DNA from: Pseudomonas sp. MF4836
GTDB taxonomy: Bacteria > Pseudomonadota > Gammaproteobacteria > Pseudomonadales > Pseudomonadaceae
Reading direction: 5' to 3'
Length of the DNA: 64,000 nt
Assembly (NCBI RefSeq): GCF_002018875.1
Contig: NZ_MVOL01000005.1
Coordinates: 1 to 64,000, forward strand
Shown here: positions 25,322 to 33,974 of the stretch, piece after piece
Position numbering within the stretch: the first letter of the stretch is position 1
Layout: every line of letters begins with the position of its first letter
Notes under the pieces: generated by a model
What the model was told of the DNA's origin: nothing
The model's database searches: none
The model's input: only the letters and a program-made list of their open reading frames with translations
Position numbers and translations under genes: made by a program

Positions 25322-26545
25322 TCAGGACCAGTCGTGGCGCGGCGGCTTCACGCCATTGAGCAGCCAGTTGCCGAGCACGTGGTACTTCCAGCGCACCGGG
25401 TCGTGCAGGGTGTGCACCCGGGCGTTGCGCCAGTGACGGTCGAAGTTGTGCTTTTTCAGGGTCGAGCGGGTGCCGCCCAGTTCGAACAGCTTGTTGCTGG
25501 CCTCGATGGCAATCTCGGTGGTCAGCACCTTGGCCCTGGCCACCGCCAGCGAGGCCCGGGCCACGTTGTCTTCATCCGGCGCCGGACGCGCCGCATCCAG
25601 GGCCAGGCCGGCACGTTCCAGCAGGGCCTCGGCGGCTTCCAGGCGGATGTCCAGGGCGCCGATCTGAATGATGGTCAGCGGGTCTTCGCTGGCTTTTTCC
25701 ACACCTGCATCGATCCATGGCCGCGCATGCTGCTGCACAAAGGCCACGGTGTCGCGCAGCGCGGCGCGGGCGATCCCGGCGTCGATGGCGGCGGTGGTCA
25801 GTTGGGCGAACGGCCCGGCCAGGGTCGGGCTTTCATAGGAGCGGTAGGTGGGAAACAGGTTGAAGGCCGGTACATACAGGTCCTGGGCCAGCACCGTACC
25901 GCTGGAGGTGGTGCGCTGGCCCATGCTGTCCCAGTCATCGATCACCGAAAGCCCCGGGGTGCCACGGGGCACAAAGGCCAACTGGCCCTTTTGCTCTTCG
26001 TCCAGGGCCAGTACCGCCAGCCAGTGGGCATACAGCGAGCCGGTGCAGTAACCCTTGCGGCCATTGACGCGGTAGCCGTCACCCTCGCGACGAATGGTGG
26101 CCTGGATGTCCTGCACGTTCTTGCCGCCGGTTTCCGACAACGCATTGGCGAAGCGATGGCCTTGCAGGGCCAGGGCGAAAAAATGCGCCTGCTGCTCGGC
26201 GCTGCCCTGCAAGCGGATGTCCTCCAGCAGGCAGTAGTGGTTCTGCGGGATCTGCCCCAGGGACGGATCGGCCGCCGAAATGATCGCAATCACCCGTGCC
26301 AGGACCGCGTAGGACACCTGGGCCCCGCCAAACTCGCGCGGCACGCTGATGCCCCACAGGCCACTGTTGGAATACAGGTCGACCACCTCGACCGGCACCT
26401 GGCGGCTGCGGTCGCGCTCGGCGTCGTGTTCCAGCAGCACGGCGGCGACCCGCTCGGCGACGCTGATGGCTTCGGCCTCGTCGCGGATCACATGGGCAGC
26501 GGGCGAATGAATGGGGTAAACGGCAGATTCAGGCAAGGAAGGCAT
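25322..26545 (-). CDS. sfnB: SfnB-family sulfur-acquisition oxidoreductase (acyl-CoA dehydrogenase fold)
   Basis: A 407-residue flavoprotein of the acyl-CoA-dehydrogenase-like monooxygenase group. Visible features: GLWGISVPREFGGAQVSYAVLARVIAIISAADPSLGQIPQNH, the cofactor-region stretch NGRKGYCTGSLYAHW near residue 170, DDWDSMGQRTTSSG near 215, and GGTRSTLKKHNFDRHWRNARVHTLHDPVRWK near the C-terminus. SfnB proteins are linked to dimethyl-sulfone and other organosulfur use and form sigma54/SfnR-dependent operons. Here the gene leads metI-metQ from a sigma54 promoter and SfnR-like sites. Confidence 0.88.
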   Translation of the reverse strand: MPSLPESAVYPIHSPAAHVIRDEAEAISVAERVAAVLLEHDAERDRSRQVPVEVVDLYSNSGLWGISVPREFGGAQVSYAVLARVIAIISAADPSLGQIPQNHYCLLEDIRLQGSAEQQAHFFALALQGHRFANALSETGGKNVQDIQATIRREGDGYRVNGRKGYCTGSLYAHWLAVLALDEEQKGQLAFVPRGTPGLSVIDDWDSMGQRTTSSGTVLAQDLYVPAFNLFPTYRSYESPTLAGPFAQLTTAAIDAGIARAALRDTVAFVQQHARPWIDAGVEKASEDPLTIIQIGALDIRLEAAEALLERAGLALDAARPAPDEDNVARASLAVARAKVLTTEIAIEASNKLFELGGTRSTLKKHNFDRHWRNARVHTLHDPVRWKYHVLGNWLLNGVKPPRHDWS

Positions 26546-26583
26546 GCAGCGCTCTCGGGTGAATAAAGGTCTGCCAGGGCCAT

Positions 26584-26600
26584 TGCAGCTTCCATGCCGG
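26584..26600 (-). promoter_or_regulatory. Sigma54 promoter of sfnB-metI-metQ
   Basis: On the minus strand CCGGCATGGAAGCTGCA fits the -24/-12 pattern: GG at 26598-26597, ten bases, then GC at 26586-26585. The leader to the sfnB ATG is about 30 nt. This is as good a match as the msuE promoter. Confidence 0.75.
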
Positions 26601-26681
26601 AAGTTTTAGCCAATGGATTCAAGCAGTTGCGCCAGCGCGACCAGCAGTGAAGGTTGCCCTGGCGAGCAAACTGCTGGATCA

Positions 26682-26724
26682 CTGTTGCCCGGCCAACAGC
26701 GCGCCACTGTTGCCAGGGCGACAC
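26682..26724. promoter_or_regulatory. SfnR-like activator sites before sfnB
   Basis: CTGTTGCCCGGCCAACAG (26682-26699) is an 18-bp dyad. Its reverse complement matches the msuE site at 8162-8179 in 16 of 18 bases. A second, weaker copy begins CTGTTGCCAG at 26707. They sit 80-125 bp upstream of the sigma54 promoter, the usual range for enhancer-binding proteins. The 280-base gap 26546-26825 also supplies the VOC gene's promoter. Confidence 0.65.
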
Positions 26725-26825
26725 CTCGTCGGCTCGTACCAGGGCCAATGACGCCCGGGCCTATAGTGAATCCACCGGAAAAACCGGCCCACCCGCGTCA
26801 CTCACCACGATCCAGGAGAAGCGTC

Positions 26826-27284
26826 ATGAGCGTGAATCCGATTCCCGAGGGCTACCCCAGCATCACCCCCTACCTGGGCATCCAGAAGGCCGCCGAGGCC
26901 ATCGAGTTCTATAAAAAGGCCTTCGGCGCCGTTGAAGTCATGCGCCTGAGCATGCCCGACGGCGGCATCGGCCATGCCGAACTGCGCATCGGCGACTGCC
27001 CGATCATGCTCGGCAGCCCCTGCGAGCAGGGCCCCTTGAGCAACCCGCAGGCCTCGCCGTCGGTAGGGCTGCACCTGTACGTCAAGGACGTCGACCAGCA
27101 GTTCGCCCAGGCCATCGCTGCCGGCGGCCAGGTGGTGTCCGAGGTCAAGGACCAGTTCTACGGCGACCGCAGCGGCACCCTGAAGGATCCGTTCGGCCAC
27201 CTGTGGTTCCTCGCCAGCCGCAAGGAAAACCTCAGCAATGAAGAAATCAGCCAGCGCGCGGCGCAGATGTTTCAACAGGCCTGA
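26826..27284 (+). CDS. VOC-superfamily protein (PhnB/glyoxalase-like)
   Basis: A 152-residue protein with paired beta-alpha-beta-beta-beta units: SITPYLGIQKAAEAIEFYKKAFGAVEVMRLSMPDGGIGHAELRIGD, then SVGLHLYVKDVDQQFAQAIAAGG and FYGDRSGTLKDPFGHLWFLASRKENLSNEEI. This is the YdgD/PhnB-like subgroup often annotated as glyoxalase or bleomycin-resistance-like. The start at 26826 has AGGAGA upstream. Metal ligands cannot be assigned with confidence and the substrate is unknown. It is divergent from sfnB, so regulation by the same sites is possible. Confidence 0.82.
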   Translation: MSVNPIPEGYPSITPYLGIQKAAEAIEFYKKAFGAVEVMRLSMPDGGIGHAELRIGDCPIMLGSPCEQGPLSNPQASPSVGLHLYVKDVDQQFAQAIAAGGQVVSEVKDQFYGDRSGTLKDPFGHLWFLASRKENLSNEEISQRAAQMFQQA

Positions 27285-27437
27285 GCCCGAAACGTGCGGC
27301 ACCTCGCGGACGACCGCCCATGGCTGACCCTTAGCGGCTCATGAGCCCTCCCGCCCCCTGTGGCCTGGCCCAGGCTCGGGGCTCGGTGGGCCGCTGACTG
27401 GCTCTGAAACATTTCCTTTCATATCCGCCTGCGGGTT

Positions 27438-27463
27438 TTAAGATTCTCATTCGTCTTAATTAG
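27438..27463 (+). promoter_or_regulatory. Candidate Fur box before fpvG
   Basis: The minus strand reads TTAAGACGAATGAGAATCTT, containing the Fur-box core AATGAGAATC and a partial dyad (AAGA...TCTT). It lies about 110 bp before fpvG in a 285-base gap that holds no gene (a 12-bp palindrome GGCTCATGAGCC lies at 27336-27347). Iron repression of the operon is expected. Confidence 0.6.
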
Positions 27464-27569
27464 ATGCAGCCGGCCGCGTTGGCTAAACCTATGCCTCCAC
27501 TTTTTGTGCCCGGGGCATGAGGTCAATTTGCCAAAGCGGCTCCACTCCTCGAATCAAGACGTGCATTCA

Positions 27570-28781
27570 ATGTCGAAGAAGTCTCGCTCAAAAATCTGGT
27601 TTCTCGTCCACAGCTGGCTGGCGCTGCCCATCTGGTTCTTTGTGCTGATCGTGTGCGTCACCGGCACCCTGGCGGTGGTCAGCCAGGAGATCGTGTGGCT
27701 GGCCAACCCGGATGTCCGGGCCAGCAAACCGTCGGATGATGCCCAGGCCCTCAGCTACGACCAGGTGGTCGCGGCCATCAAGCAGGCCGAGCCGCAGTTG
27801 ATGGTGAGGTCCATCAGCACCCCCGATGAAGGGCATTTCGCCCTGGATGCCGCTGTTACTTATCCCGACGGGCGCTCGGTCACGGTGTACGTCAACCCTT
27901 ATACCGGGGCCATCCAGGGGGTCAGCCCGCAGTTCAACTTCCAAGCCTTCACCCGTGCCCTGCACGGCTGGTGGCTGGTGCCCTTCACCAACGGCTACAG
28001 CTGGGGCTGGTACCTGGTGTCGCTGCTGGGCCTGCCGCTGCTGGTGTCCCTGATCACCGGGCTGGTGGTCTACAAGAAGTTCTGGAAGGGGTTTCTCAAG
28101 CCCAACCTGCGTTTCAAGCACGGCGCGCGGATTTTCTGGGGCGACTTCCACCGCCTGAGCGGCATCTGGTCGATCTGGTTTATTGCGGTGATCTCCATTA
28201 CCGGCACCTGGTTCCTGATCGAGGCGATCCTGGCCGATAACCACATCAGCATTTCCAGCGAAGCCGTGGTTCCGGTGATCGCCCGTGAAAGCGTGCCGAT
28301 GTCGCTGGACGGCAAGCCCGCGCCGATGATCGGCCTGGACGAGGCGATCGCCATTGCCACGCAGAAAATCCCCGGCTTCGACATCAGCTTCGTCAGCCTG
28401 CCGAGCAACGCCTACAGCCACTTGTACGTCGGCGGCCGTGGCTGGTATCCGCTGATGTTCCAGACCGCCAACATCAACCCCTATACCGGCTCGGTGGACA
28501 CCACCAGCCTGCTGGCGGACCGCACTTCCCTGGAGTTCGTCACCGAATCCATGCGTCCGCTGCACACCGGCGATTTCGGCGGTCTGTGGATCAAGCTGAT
28601 CTGGTTCTTCTTCGGCCTGGTGCTGAGCATGATGGTCCTCAGCGGCCTGCTGATCTGGACCAAACGCACCGCACTGGCCACCGCCAACGCGCTCAAGCGC
28701 AGTAACAAACCGGCCCGTAGTAGCACCCCGCCCCGGGCTGTCCCGGCGATGAACACCGACACCCCGGAGGGCAACCTGTGA
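27570..28781 (+). CDS. fpvG: FpvG, PepSY-type inner-membrane reductase for ferripyoverdine
   Basis: About 403 residues with PepSY-associated transmembrane helices: the first near residues 10-35, others near 150-170, 195-220 and 350-370, with His residues in the helices that could hold haem (VHSWLALP, LHGWW, FHRLSGIWSIW). FpvG of P. aeruginosa (PA2403) reduces ferric iron in pyoverdine so that it is released in the periplasm. The start at 27570 (MSKKSRSK) is preferred to a longer reading. First of eight tightly packed genes matching fpvGHJKCDEF. Confidence 0.88.
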   Translation: MSKKSRSKIWFLVHSWLALPIWFFVLIVCVTGTLAVVSQEIVWLANPDVRASKPSDDAQALSYDQVVAAIKQAEPQLMVRSISTPDEGHFALDAAVTYPDGRSVTVYVNPYTGAIQGVSPQFNFQAFTRALHGWWLVPFTNGYSWGWYLVSLLGLPLLVSLITGLVVYKKFWKGFLKPNLRFKHGARIFWGDFHRLSGIWSIWFIAVISITGTWFLIEAILADNHISISSEAVVPVIARESVPMSLDGKPAPMIGLDEAIAIATQKIPGFDISFVSLPSNAYSHLYVGGRGWYPLMFQTANINPYTGSVDTTSLLADRTSLEFVTESMRPLHTGDFGGLWIKLIWFFFGLVLSMMVLSGLLIWTKRTALATANALKRSNKPARSSTPPRAVPAMNTDTPEGNL

Positions 28782-29320
28782 GCCAGGCAACCACTACCAC
28801 ACCGACCTCGGGCCTGAGCCGGCTGTGGCACAAATGGCGTTTCCACCTGAACATCCTGCTGTTGCTGATCCCCCTGGGGTTCATGCCCAAGTACTTTGCC
28901 GACGCCGCACTGTTTCGCGGCGACAGCGGCCTGGGCGAACGGGAGCTCGGGGAAATCCAGGTCGGCCCCTGGAGCTTGCGCCTGGCCGAGTTGCGCAATG
29001 AAGCACCACGCCTCGACGGCCCGGCCGGTTACATGAAACGGTTTAACGCCGCCCTGTGCGAGGCCTGCGTTGATCAGGTCAAGGCCACGTACCTGCGCAT
29101 CGGCAAACCGCGCAGCCTGCGCGCCGCCGGGGTGATTTTCTTCGGCACCCCGTACCGCCTGGCTGCCACTTTGCCGGTCGCGGAAAAAACCAAGGCCGAC
29201 GCCGAACTGTGGATCACCATGGAAGGCTGGGACGGCAGCATGCACCAGGCCGCCATCCCCCTGAGCCAAGCGTCGCCCGCCACCATTGCCTGGCTGAACA
29301 AACAAGGAGGCAAACCATGA
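28778..29320 (+). CDS. fpvH: FpvH, membrane-anchored partner of FpvG
   Basis: A 180-residue protein starting with GTG that overlaps the fpvG stop codon by four bases, behind GGAGGG. One N-terminal transmembrane helix (HLNILLLLIPLGFMPKYF) leaves most of the chain in the periplasm; it contains a CEAC pair near residue 92. FpvH, FpvJ and FpvK form an inner-membrane complex with FpvG that makes iron release efficient. Assignment is by position and length in the operon. Confidence 0.82.
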   Translation: MSQATTTTPTSGLSRLWHKWRFHLNILLLLIPLGFMPKYFADAALFRGDSGLGERELGEIQVGPWSLRLAELRNEAPRLDGPAGYMKRFNAALCEACVDQVKATYLRIGKPRSLRAAGVIFFGTPYRLAATLPVAEKTKADAELWITMEGWDGSMHQAAIPLSQASPATIAWLNKQGGKP

Positions 29321-29664
29321 TCTTCGCCGCACCCCTCTCCCGCCTGCGCCTGTTGCGCAGCGCCCTCCTACTGGCCGCCGGCGCCGCATTCAGCGGCAAC
29401 GCCCTGGCCCACAACCCGATGTGCGAATGCAAGGCCATCGACGCCGAGCAGATCCAGTGCACCGGGGGTTTCTCCGACGGCAGTGGCGCCCCGGGGGTGA
29501 CCCTGGACGTGATCGGCTACGACGAGACCATCCTCGTCCCGGGCAAGCTGGGCACTGACTCGACACTGACCTTCAAGAAGCCGGCGTCGGAATTCTACGT
29601 GCTGTTCGACGCCGGCCCCGGCCACGTGGTGGAAATCGACCAAGCCGATATCGAGGCCCCATGA
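29317..29664 (+). CDS. fpvJ: FpvJ, small periplasmic protein of the iron-release complex
   Basis: A 115-residue protein with a signal peptide ending near ALAH (residues 1-31) and a short beta-rich domain with three Cys (MCECKA...IQCTGG). Its ATG overlaps the fpvH stop codon by four bases behind AAGGAGG, which excludes the longer frame from 29209. Corresponds to PA2405. Exact role within the FpvGHJK complex is not resolved. Confidence 0.82.
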   Translation: MIFAAPLSRLRLLRSALLLAAGAAFSGNALAHNPMCECKAIDAEQIQCTGGFSDGSGAPGVTLDVIGYDETILVPGKLGTDSTLTFKKPASEFYVLFDAGPGHVVEIDQADIEAP

Positions 29665-30230
29665 GCGCCTCCACAACCCAGATCGTGCGCCCTGCCGGCG
29701 CCGGCCACGAAACCCTGTACGTGCTGCTGTTGTGCCTGGTGATCCTGGCCGTGGCCGGTTCGGTGGCGCTGCTGCGCGGCGAGTCGCAGACCGTCAGCAG
29801 CGTCGACAGTCATCAACTGGACGCCCGACGCGACCTCAGCGCCGGCGAACAGGGGATCTACGCCGACCTGCGGGTGACCCTCGACGAAATCCACCTGTTG
29901 CAAACCGAGGCCCAGGCGCTGCCTACCCCCGCGCAACTGGCCGCAGAAGGTTTCGCGCCCTTTGCCCAGGACGCCAGCTCGGTCAGCCGTGGCGACCACG
30001 CCTGGCAACTGCTCGACCAGGCCTATGTCGGCCTGAGCCAGAACCCGCAAGTGGCAGGCTCGTTTGTGATGCGCATCGGCGCTGACCCGACCAACCCGGA
30101 TATCTGGCTCAACCGCAGCAAGCCCCTTGCCGCCCCGACCGACTTCAGTGACCAGGCCCTGCTCGATGCCGGCTGGAAACAGGTGGTCGCGCAATTCGAT
30201 GCCGGGGTGACCCGCCAGCATCGGCACTGA
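29661..30230 (+). CDS. fpvK: FpvK, DUF6162-like membrane protein of the iron-release complex
   Basis: A 189-residue protein with one N-terminal membrane helix (TLYVLLLCLVILAVAGSVALL, preceded by about 20 residues) and a periplasmic helical domain. It overlaps fpvJ by four bases. Corresponds to PA2406. The DUF number in the call is from memory and should be treated as tentative; the operon position is the main evidence. Confidence 0.78.
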   Translation: MSASTTQIVRPAGAGHETLYVLLLCLVILAVAGSVALLRGESQTVSSVDSHQLDARRDLSAGEQGIYADLRVTLDEIHLLQTEAQALPTPAQLAAEGFAPFAQDASSVSRGDHAWQLLDQAYVGLSQNPQVAGSFVMRIGADPTNPDIWLNRSKPLAAPTDFSDQALLDAGWKQVVAQFDAGVTRQHRH

Positions 30231-30265
30231 AACTCCGCATTCACCCGAGAGAAGACTGCTTGCCC

Positions 30266-31195
30266 ATGCCTATTTCATCTCTACGTCGCCCGCTGCTGCG
30301 CGGCTTGCTGGTCGGCCTGCTGGCCCTGCTGCTTGCGCCCCTGGCCCAGGCCGATCAAGCCAAGCGCCTGCGCATCGGCATCACCCTGCACCCGTATTAC
30401 AGCTATGTGGCCAATATCGTCGGCGACAAGGCCGAGGTGGTGCCGCTGATTCCCGCCGGTTTCAACCCCCACGCCTACGAACCGCGCGCCGAAGACATCA
30501 AGCGCATCGGCACCCTGGATGTGATTGTGCTCAACGGCGTGGGCCACGATGACTTCGCCGACCGCATGATCGCCGCCAGCGAGCGCCCCGACATCCCGGT
30601 GATCGAGGCCAACGAAAACGTACCGCTGCTGGCCGCCACCGGTGTGGCCGCCCGCGGCGCGGGCAAGGTGGTCAACCCGCACACCTTCCTCTCCATCAGC
30701 GCCTCCATTGCCCAGGTCAACAACATCGCCCGCGAGCTGGGCAAGATGGACCCGGACAACGCCAAGACCTACACCCAGAACGCCCGCGCCTATGGCAAGC
30801 GCCTGCGGCAGATGCGCGCCGACGCCCTGGCCAAGCTGACCAAAGCCCCCAACGCCGACCTGCGAGTGGCCACGGTGCACGCGGCCTACGACTACCTGCT
30901 GCGCGAGTTTGGCCTGGAAGTCACGGCCGTGGTCGAGCCGGCCCACGGCATCGAGCCCAGCCCCAGCCAGCTGAAAAAGACCATCGACCAACTGCGTGAG
31001 CTGGACGTGAAGGTGATCTTCTCCGAGATGGACTTCCCGTCCACCTACGTCGACACCATCCAGCGCGAATCCGGGGTCAAGCTGTACCCGCTGTCGCATA
31101 TTTCCTATGGCGACTACAGCGCCGAGAAGTATGAAAAGGAAATGACCGGCAACCTCGACACCGTGGTCCGGGCGATTCAGGAGGCCGGGGCATGA
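30266..31195 (+). CDS. fpvC: FpvC, periplasmic metal/siderophore-binding protein (cluster A-1)
   Basis: A ~309-residue ZnuA/TroA-like solute-binding protein. The signal peptide ends near AQADQ (about residue 31). Metal-type ligands are visible: the His in GITLHPYYSYVANIVGD, FNPHAYEPRAED, NPHTFLS near residue 137 and TVHAAYDYLL near 205. The ATG at 30266 has GAGAAG upstream; a TTG at 30260 is less likely. FpvC with FpvF binds ferripyoverdine or released iron and feeds the FpvDE importer. It starts 35 bases after fpvK. Confidence 0.88.
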   Translation: MPISSLRRPLLRGLLVGLLALLLAPLAQADQAKRLRIGITLHPYYSYVANIVGDKAEVVPLIPAGFNPHAYEPRAEDIKRIGTLDVIVLNGVGHDDFADRMIAASERPDIPVIEANENVPLLAATGVAARGAGKVVNPHTFLSISASIAQVNNIARELGKMDPDNAKTYTQNARAYGKRLRQMRADALAKLTKAPNADLRVATVHAAYDYLLREFGLEVTAVVEPAHGIEPSPSQLKKTIDQLRELDVKVIFSEMDFPSTYVDTIQRESGVKLYPLSHISYGDYSAEKYEKEMTGNLDTVVRAIQEAGA

Positions 31196-31947
31196 CCGCC
31201 ATTGAAACCCTGACCCGCGGCCCGTCCATCGAGTTCGCCCAGGTCAGCCTGACCCTGGGCCGCACCACCATCCTCGACAACGTCAGCTTTGCCGTGCAAC
31301 CCGGCACCGTGCACGCCCTGGTCGGCCCCAACGGCGGCGGCAAGAGCTCGCTGATCAAGACCCTGCTCGGGCAGATGCCGCACCAGGGCCAACTGAGCCT
31401 GCAGTGGCCGGGTGAACCGGGGGTGATCGGCTACGTGCCCCAGGCCCTGGAGTTCGACCGCGGCCTGCCGATGACCGTCGACGACTTCATGGCCGCCATG
31501 TGCCAGCGCCGCCCGGCCTTCCTCGGCCTCAGCCGGCATTACGCCGGGGCCATCGGCGAAGCCCTGGAGCGGGTCGGCATGCAGGACAAACGCAAGCGGC
31601 GCATGGGCGCGCTGTCCGGCGGCGAACGCCAGCGCGTGCTGCTGGCCCAGGGTTTGATCCCGGCCCCGCAACTGCTGGTGCTGGATGAGCCGATGTCGGC
31701 CCTCGACGAAGCCGGGATCCAGGTCTTCGAGCGCCTGCTGGGCGACTGGCGCCGCGCCGGGATCACCCTGCTGTGGATCGAGCACGACCTGGAAGCGGTC
31801 GGGCGCCTGGCAGACCGGGTGACCGGCCTCAACCGTCGCGTGCTGTTCGACGCCCATCCGCAACAGGCCCTGACTCCGGAACGCCTGCTGACCCTGTTTT
31901 CCACCCATCCGCGTCCCGCCGACGCCACCTGCGAGAGTGCCGCCTGA
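31192..31947 (+). CDS. fpvD: FpvD, ATPase of the FpvCDEF iron importer
   Basis: A 251-residue ABC ATPase. Walker A GPNGGGKSS near residue 44, Q-loop PQALEF near 83, signature LSGGERQRV near 141, Walker B LLVLDEPMSALDE near 162 and switch His in IEHDLEAV. It overlaps fpvC by four bases (ATGA). It powers transfer of iron released from pyoverdine across the inner membrane. Confidence 0.9.
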   Translation: MTAIETLTRGPSIEFAQVSLTLGRTTILDNVSFAVQPGTVHALVGPNGGGKSSLIKTLLGQMPHQGQLSLQWPGEPGVIGYVPQALEFDRGLPMTVDDFMAAMCQRRPAFLGLSRHYAGAIGEALERVGMQDKRKRRMGALSGGERQRVLLAQGLIPAPQLLVLDEPMSALDEAGIQVFERLLGDWRRAGITLLWIEHDLEAVGRLADRVTGLNRRVLFDAHPQQALTPERLLTLFSTHPRPADATCESAA

Positions 31948-32846
31948 TGAGTTATGAAGCTGTGCGCCTGACGATCCAGGGCTGGGCCTCTTCCGGGTAT
32001 CTGCCTGAAGCCCTGGCCTACGGCTTCGTGGTCAACGCCCTGCTCGCCGGCCTGTTGATCGGCCCGGTGCTGGGCGGCCTGGGCACCCTGGTGGTGGTCA
32101 AGCGCTTTGCGTTCTTCTCCGAAGCCGTGGGCCACGCGGCGCTGACCGGGGTCGCCATCGGCATTCTGCTGGGCGAACCCTACACCGGGCCCTACGGCAG
32201 CCTCTTCGGCTACTGCCTGCTGTTCGGCATCCTGCTCAACTACCTGCGCAATCGCACGGGCCTGGCACCGGACACCCTGATCGGCGTGTTCCTCTCGGTG
32301 TCCCTGGCCCTGGGCGCCAGCCTGCTGCTGATTTTGGCGGGCAAGATCAACGTGCACATCCTCGAGAACGTACTGTTCGGCTCGGTGCTGACGGTCAACG
32401 GCAACGACCTGCTGGTGCTGGCCGTGGTCGGCGCACTGGTCATGGGCCTGAGCCTGCCGCTGTACAACCGCATCATGCTCGCCAGCTTCAACCCGCAACT
32501 GGCAGCGGTGCGCGGGGTGGCGGTGAAAAGCCTGGATTACCTGTTCGTGATCCTGGTGACCCTGATCACCGTGGCGGCGGTGAAAGTGATCGGCGCGATC
32601 CTGGTGGGCGCGCTGCTGGTGATCCCGGCCGCTGCCGCACGCTTGCTGAGCCAGTCGCTGAAGGGCTTTTTCTGGATCTCGGTGTTGATCGCCACGGTCA
32701 GCACCCTGTGCGGCATTCTCGCGCCGATCCTGTTCGACCTGCCCATCCCCTCCGGCGCCGCGATCATCCTGGTGGCCGGCATCGCCTTCGCCCTCGCCGC
32801 CATCGCCCGCGGCACGGTCCCCAGCCTGAAAGGGAATATCGGATAA
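31947..32846 (+). CDS. fpvE: FpvE, ABC-3 family permease
   Basis: About 299 residues with eight or nine hydrophobic segments, typical of ZnuB/MntB-type permeases (VVKRFAFFSEAVGHAALTGVAIG near residue 50; RGVAVKSLDYLFVILVTLITVAAVKVIGAILVGALLVIPAA near 190). The true start is the ATG at 31947, which shares one base with the fpvD stop codon; an upstream reading is out of keeping with the family. Confidence 0.88.
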   Translation: MSYEAVRLTIQGWASSGYLPEALAYGFVVNALLAGLLIGPVLGGLGTLVVVKRFAFFSEAVGHAALTGVAIGILLGEPYTGPYGSLFGYCLLFGILLNYLRNRTGLAPDTLIGVFLSVSLALGASLLLILAGKINVHILENVLFGSVLTVNGNDLLVLAVVGALVMGLSLPLYNRIMLASFNPQLAAVRGVAVKSLDYLFVILVTLITVAAVKVIGAILVGALLVIPAAAARLLSQSLKGFFWISVLIATVSTLCGILAPILFDLPIPSGAAIILVAGIAFALAAIARGTVPSLKGNIG

Positions 32847-33830
32847 ATGCTTCGTTCAATGCACACTCCCCTGCGTCACCTGACCCTCGCCCTGGCCCTG
32901 GCCGGGCTCGGCATCAGCCATGCCGGCGCCGTCGAACGCTTCGAGCCGATGCACATGCTCGCCAGCAACGGCCTGGGCAATGCGGCCCTGCACTCGGCCA
33001 CGGCCAGCAAGCCGGTCACCGTACTGGCCTCGTTGCCGGTGACCTTCGGCCTGGGGCAGATATTGCTGCAAGGCACGCCGGTCAAGCTGGAGCGGGCAGC
33101 ACCGGCCAACCTCCCGGGTTCGCGGCAGACCGCCTACTTCACCGGGCGCGGCGCCCCGGCCCTGAGCAAACTGGCCCTGAGCGCCGACGCGGTGATTGGC
33201 CTGCGCTCGATCTGGCCCGACGATCCGCTGTACCCCAACGCCCGGCGCAGCAATATCCATGTGGTCGAAGTCGACGCCGCGCGGCCGGTGGATGGCGCCT
33301 TGCCGGGCATCGCCCTGCAACCGGGCAAGACCGATGGCCTGAACAGCCAGCCCTGGCTGTCGAGCAACAACCTGGGGCGCATGGCCGATGTGCTCGCCGC
33401 CGACCTGGTGCGCCTGGCCCCCGAGGCCAAACCGAAGATCGAAGCCAACCTGGCCGCGCTCAAGCAGCGCCTGCTCAAACTCAGCGCCGACAGCGAAGCG
33501 CGCCTGGCCGATGCCGATAACCTCAGCACGTTCAGCTTGAGCGAACACTTCGGTTACCTGATCAGCGGGCTCAACCTGGAGTCGATCGGCGTCGATGCAC
33601 GGCCCGACAACGAATGGACGCCCCAAGCCCTTGAACAACTCAAGACCCAGCTCAAGGACAACGACGTGGCCATCGTCCTCCACCACCGCCAACCGTCCGA
33701 TGCCGTGAAAGCCGCGATCAGCGCCGCAGGCAGCCAGTTGCTGGTGCTGCAAACCGACAGCGACGACCCCCTGACCGAGCTGGAAACCAACATCGGCCAG
33801 GTCACCCGCGCCCTCACGCCTCAATCCTGA
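32847..33830 (+). CDS. fpvF: FpvF, second periplasmic binding protein of the Fpv importer
   Basis: A 327-residue protein with a signal peptide to about residue 28 (ISHAGAVERF) and a ZnuA-like helical-backbone fold (ADVLAADLVRLAPEAKPKIEANLAALKQRLLKL in the middle). It is more diverged than FpvC; the first metal-His motif is not obvious. FpvF binds apo/ferripyoverdine and associates with FpvC in P. aeruginosa. It starts directly after the fpvE stop codon. Last gene of the operon. Confidence 0.86.
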   Translation: MLRSMHTPLRHLTLALALAGLGISHAGAVERFEPMHMLASNGLGNAALHSATASKPVTVLASLPVTFGLGQILLQGTPVKLERAAPANLPGSRQTAYFTGRGAPALSKLALSADAVIGLRSIWPDDPLYPNARRSNIHVVEVDAARPVDGALPGIALQPGKTDGLNSQPWLSSNNLGRMADVLAADLVRLAPEAKPKIEANLAALKQRLLKLSADSEARLADADNLSTFSLSEHFGYLISGLNLESIGVDARPDNEWTPQALEQLKTQLKDNDVAIVLHHRQPSDAVKAAISAAGSQLLVLQTDSDDPLTELETNIGQVTRALTPQS

Positions 33831-33974
33831 GCGCTGTAAACGGGAGCCGGCGAGCGGGCATCCGCAACCCGGCGCCTACAGGCCGTTACGCGCTTACAAA
33901 AACCTTCAGGAAATAGCCCCCAAGCCGGTGCTAACCTGCCGTTCGCCTTCAAGGACCGACAGGAGCCCTGCCCC

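Noticed and set aside
27450-27480. Possible PvdS box before fpvG (TAATT followed by CGT)
   Set aside because: Spacing is 15 bases with a mismatch in the first element, so I did not call it.
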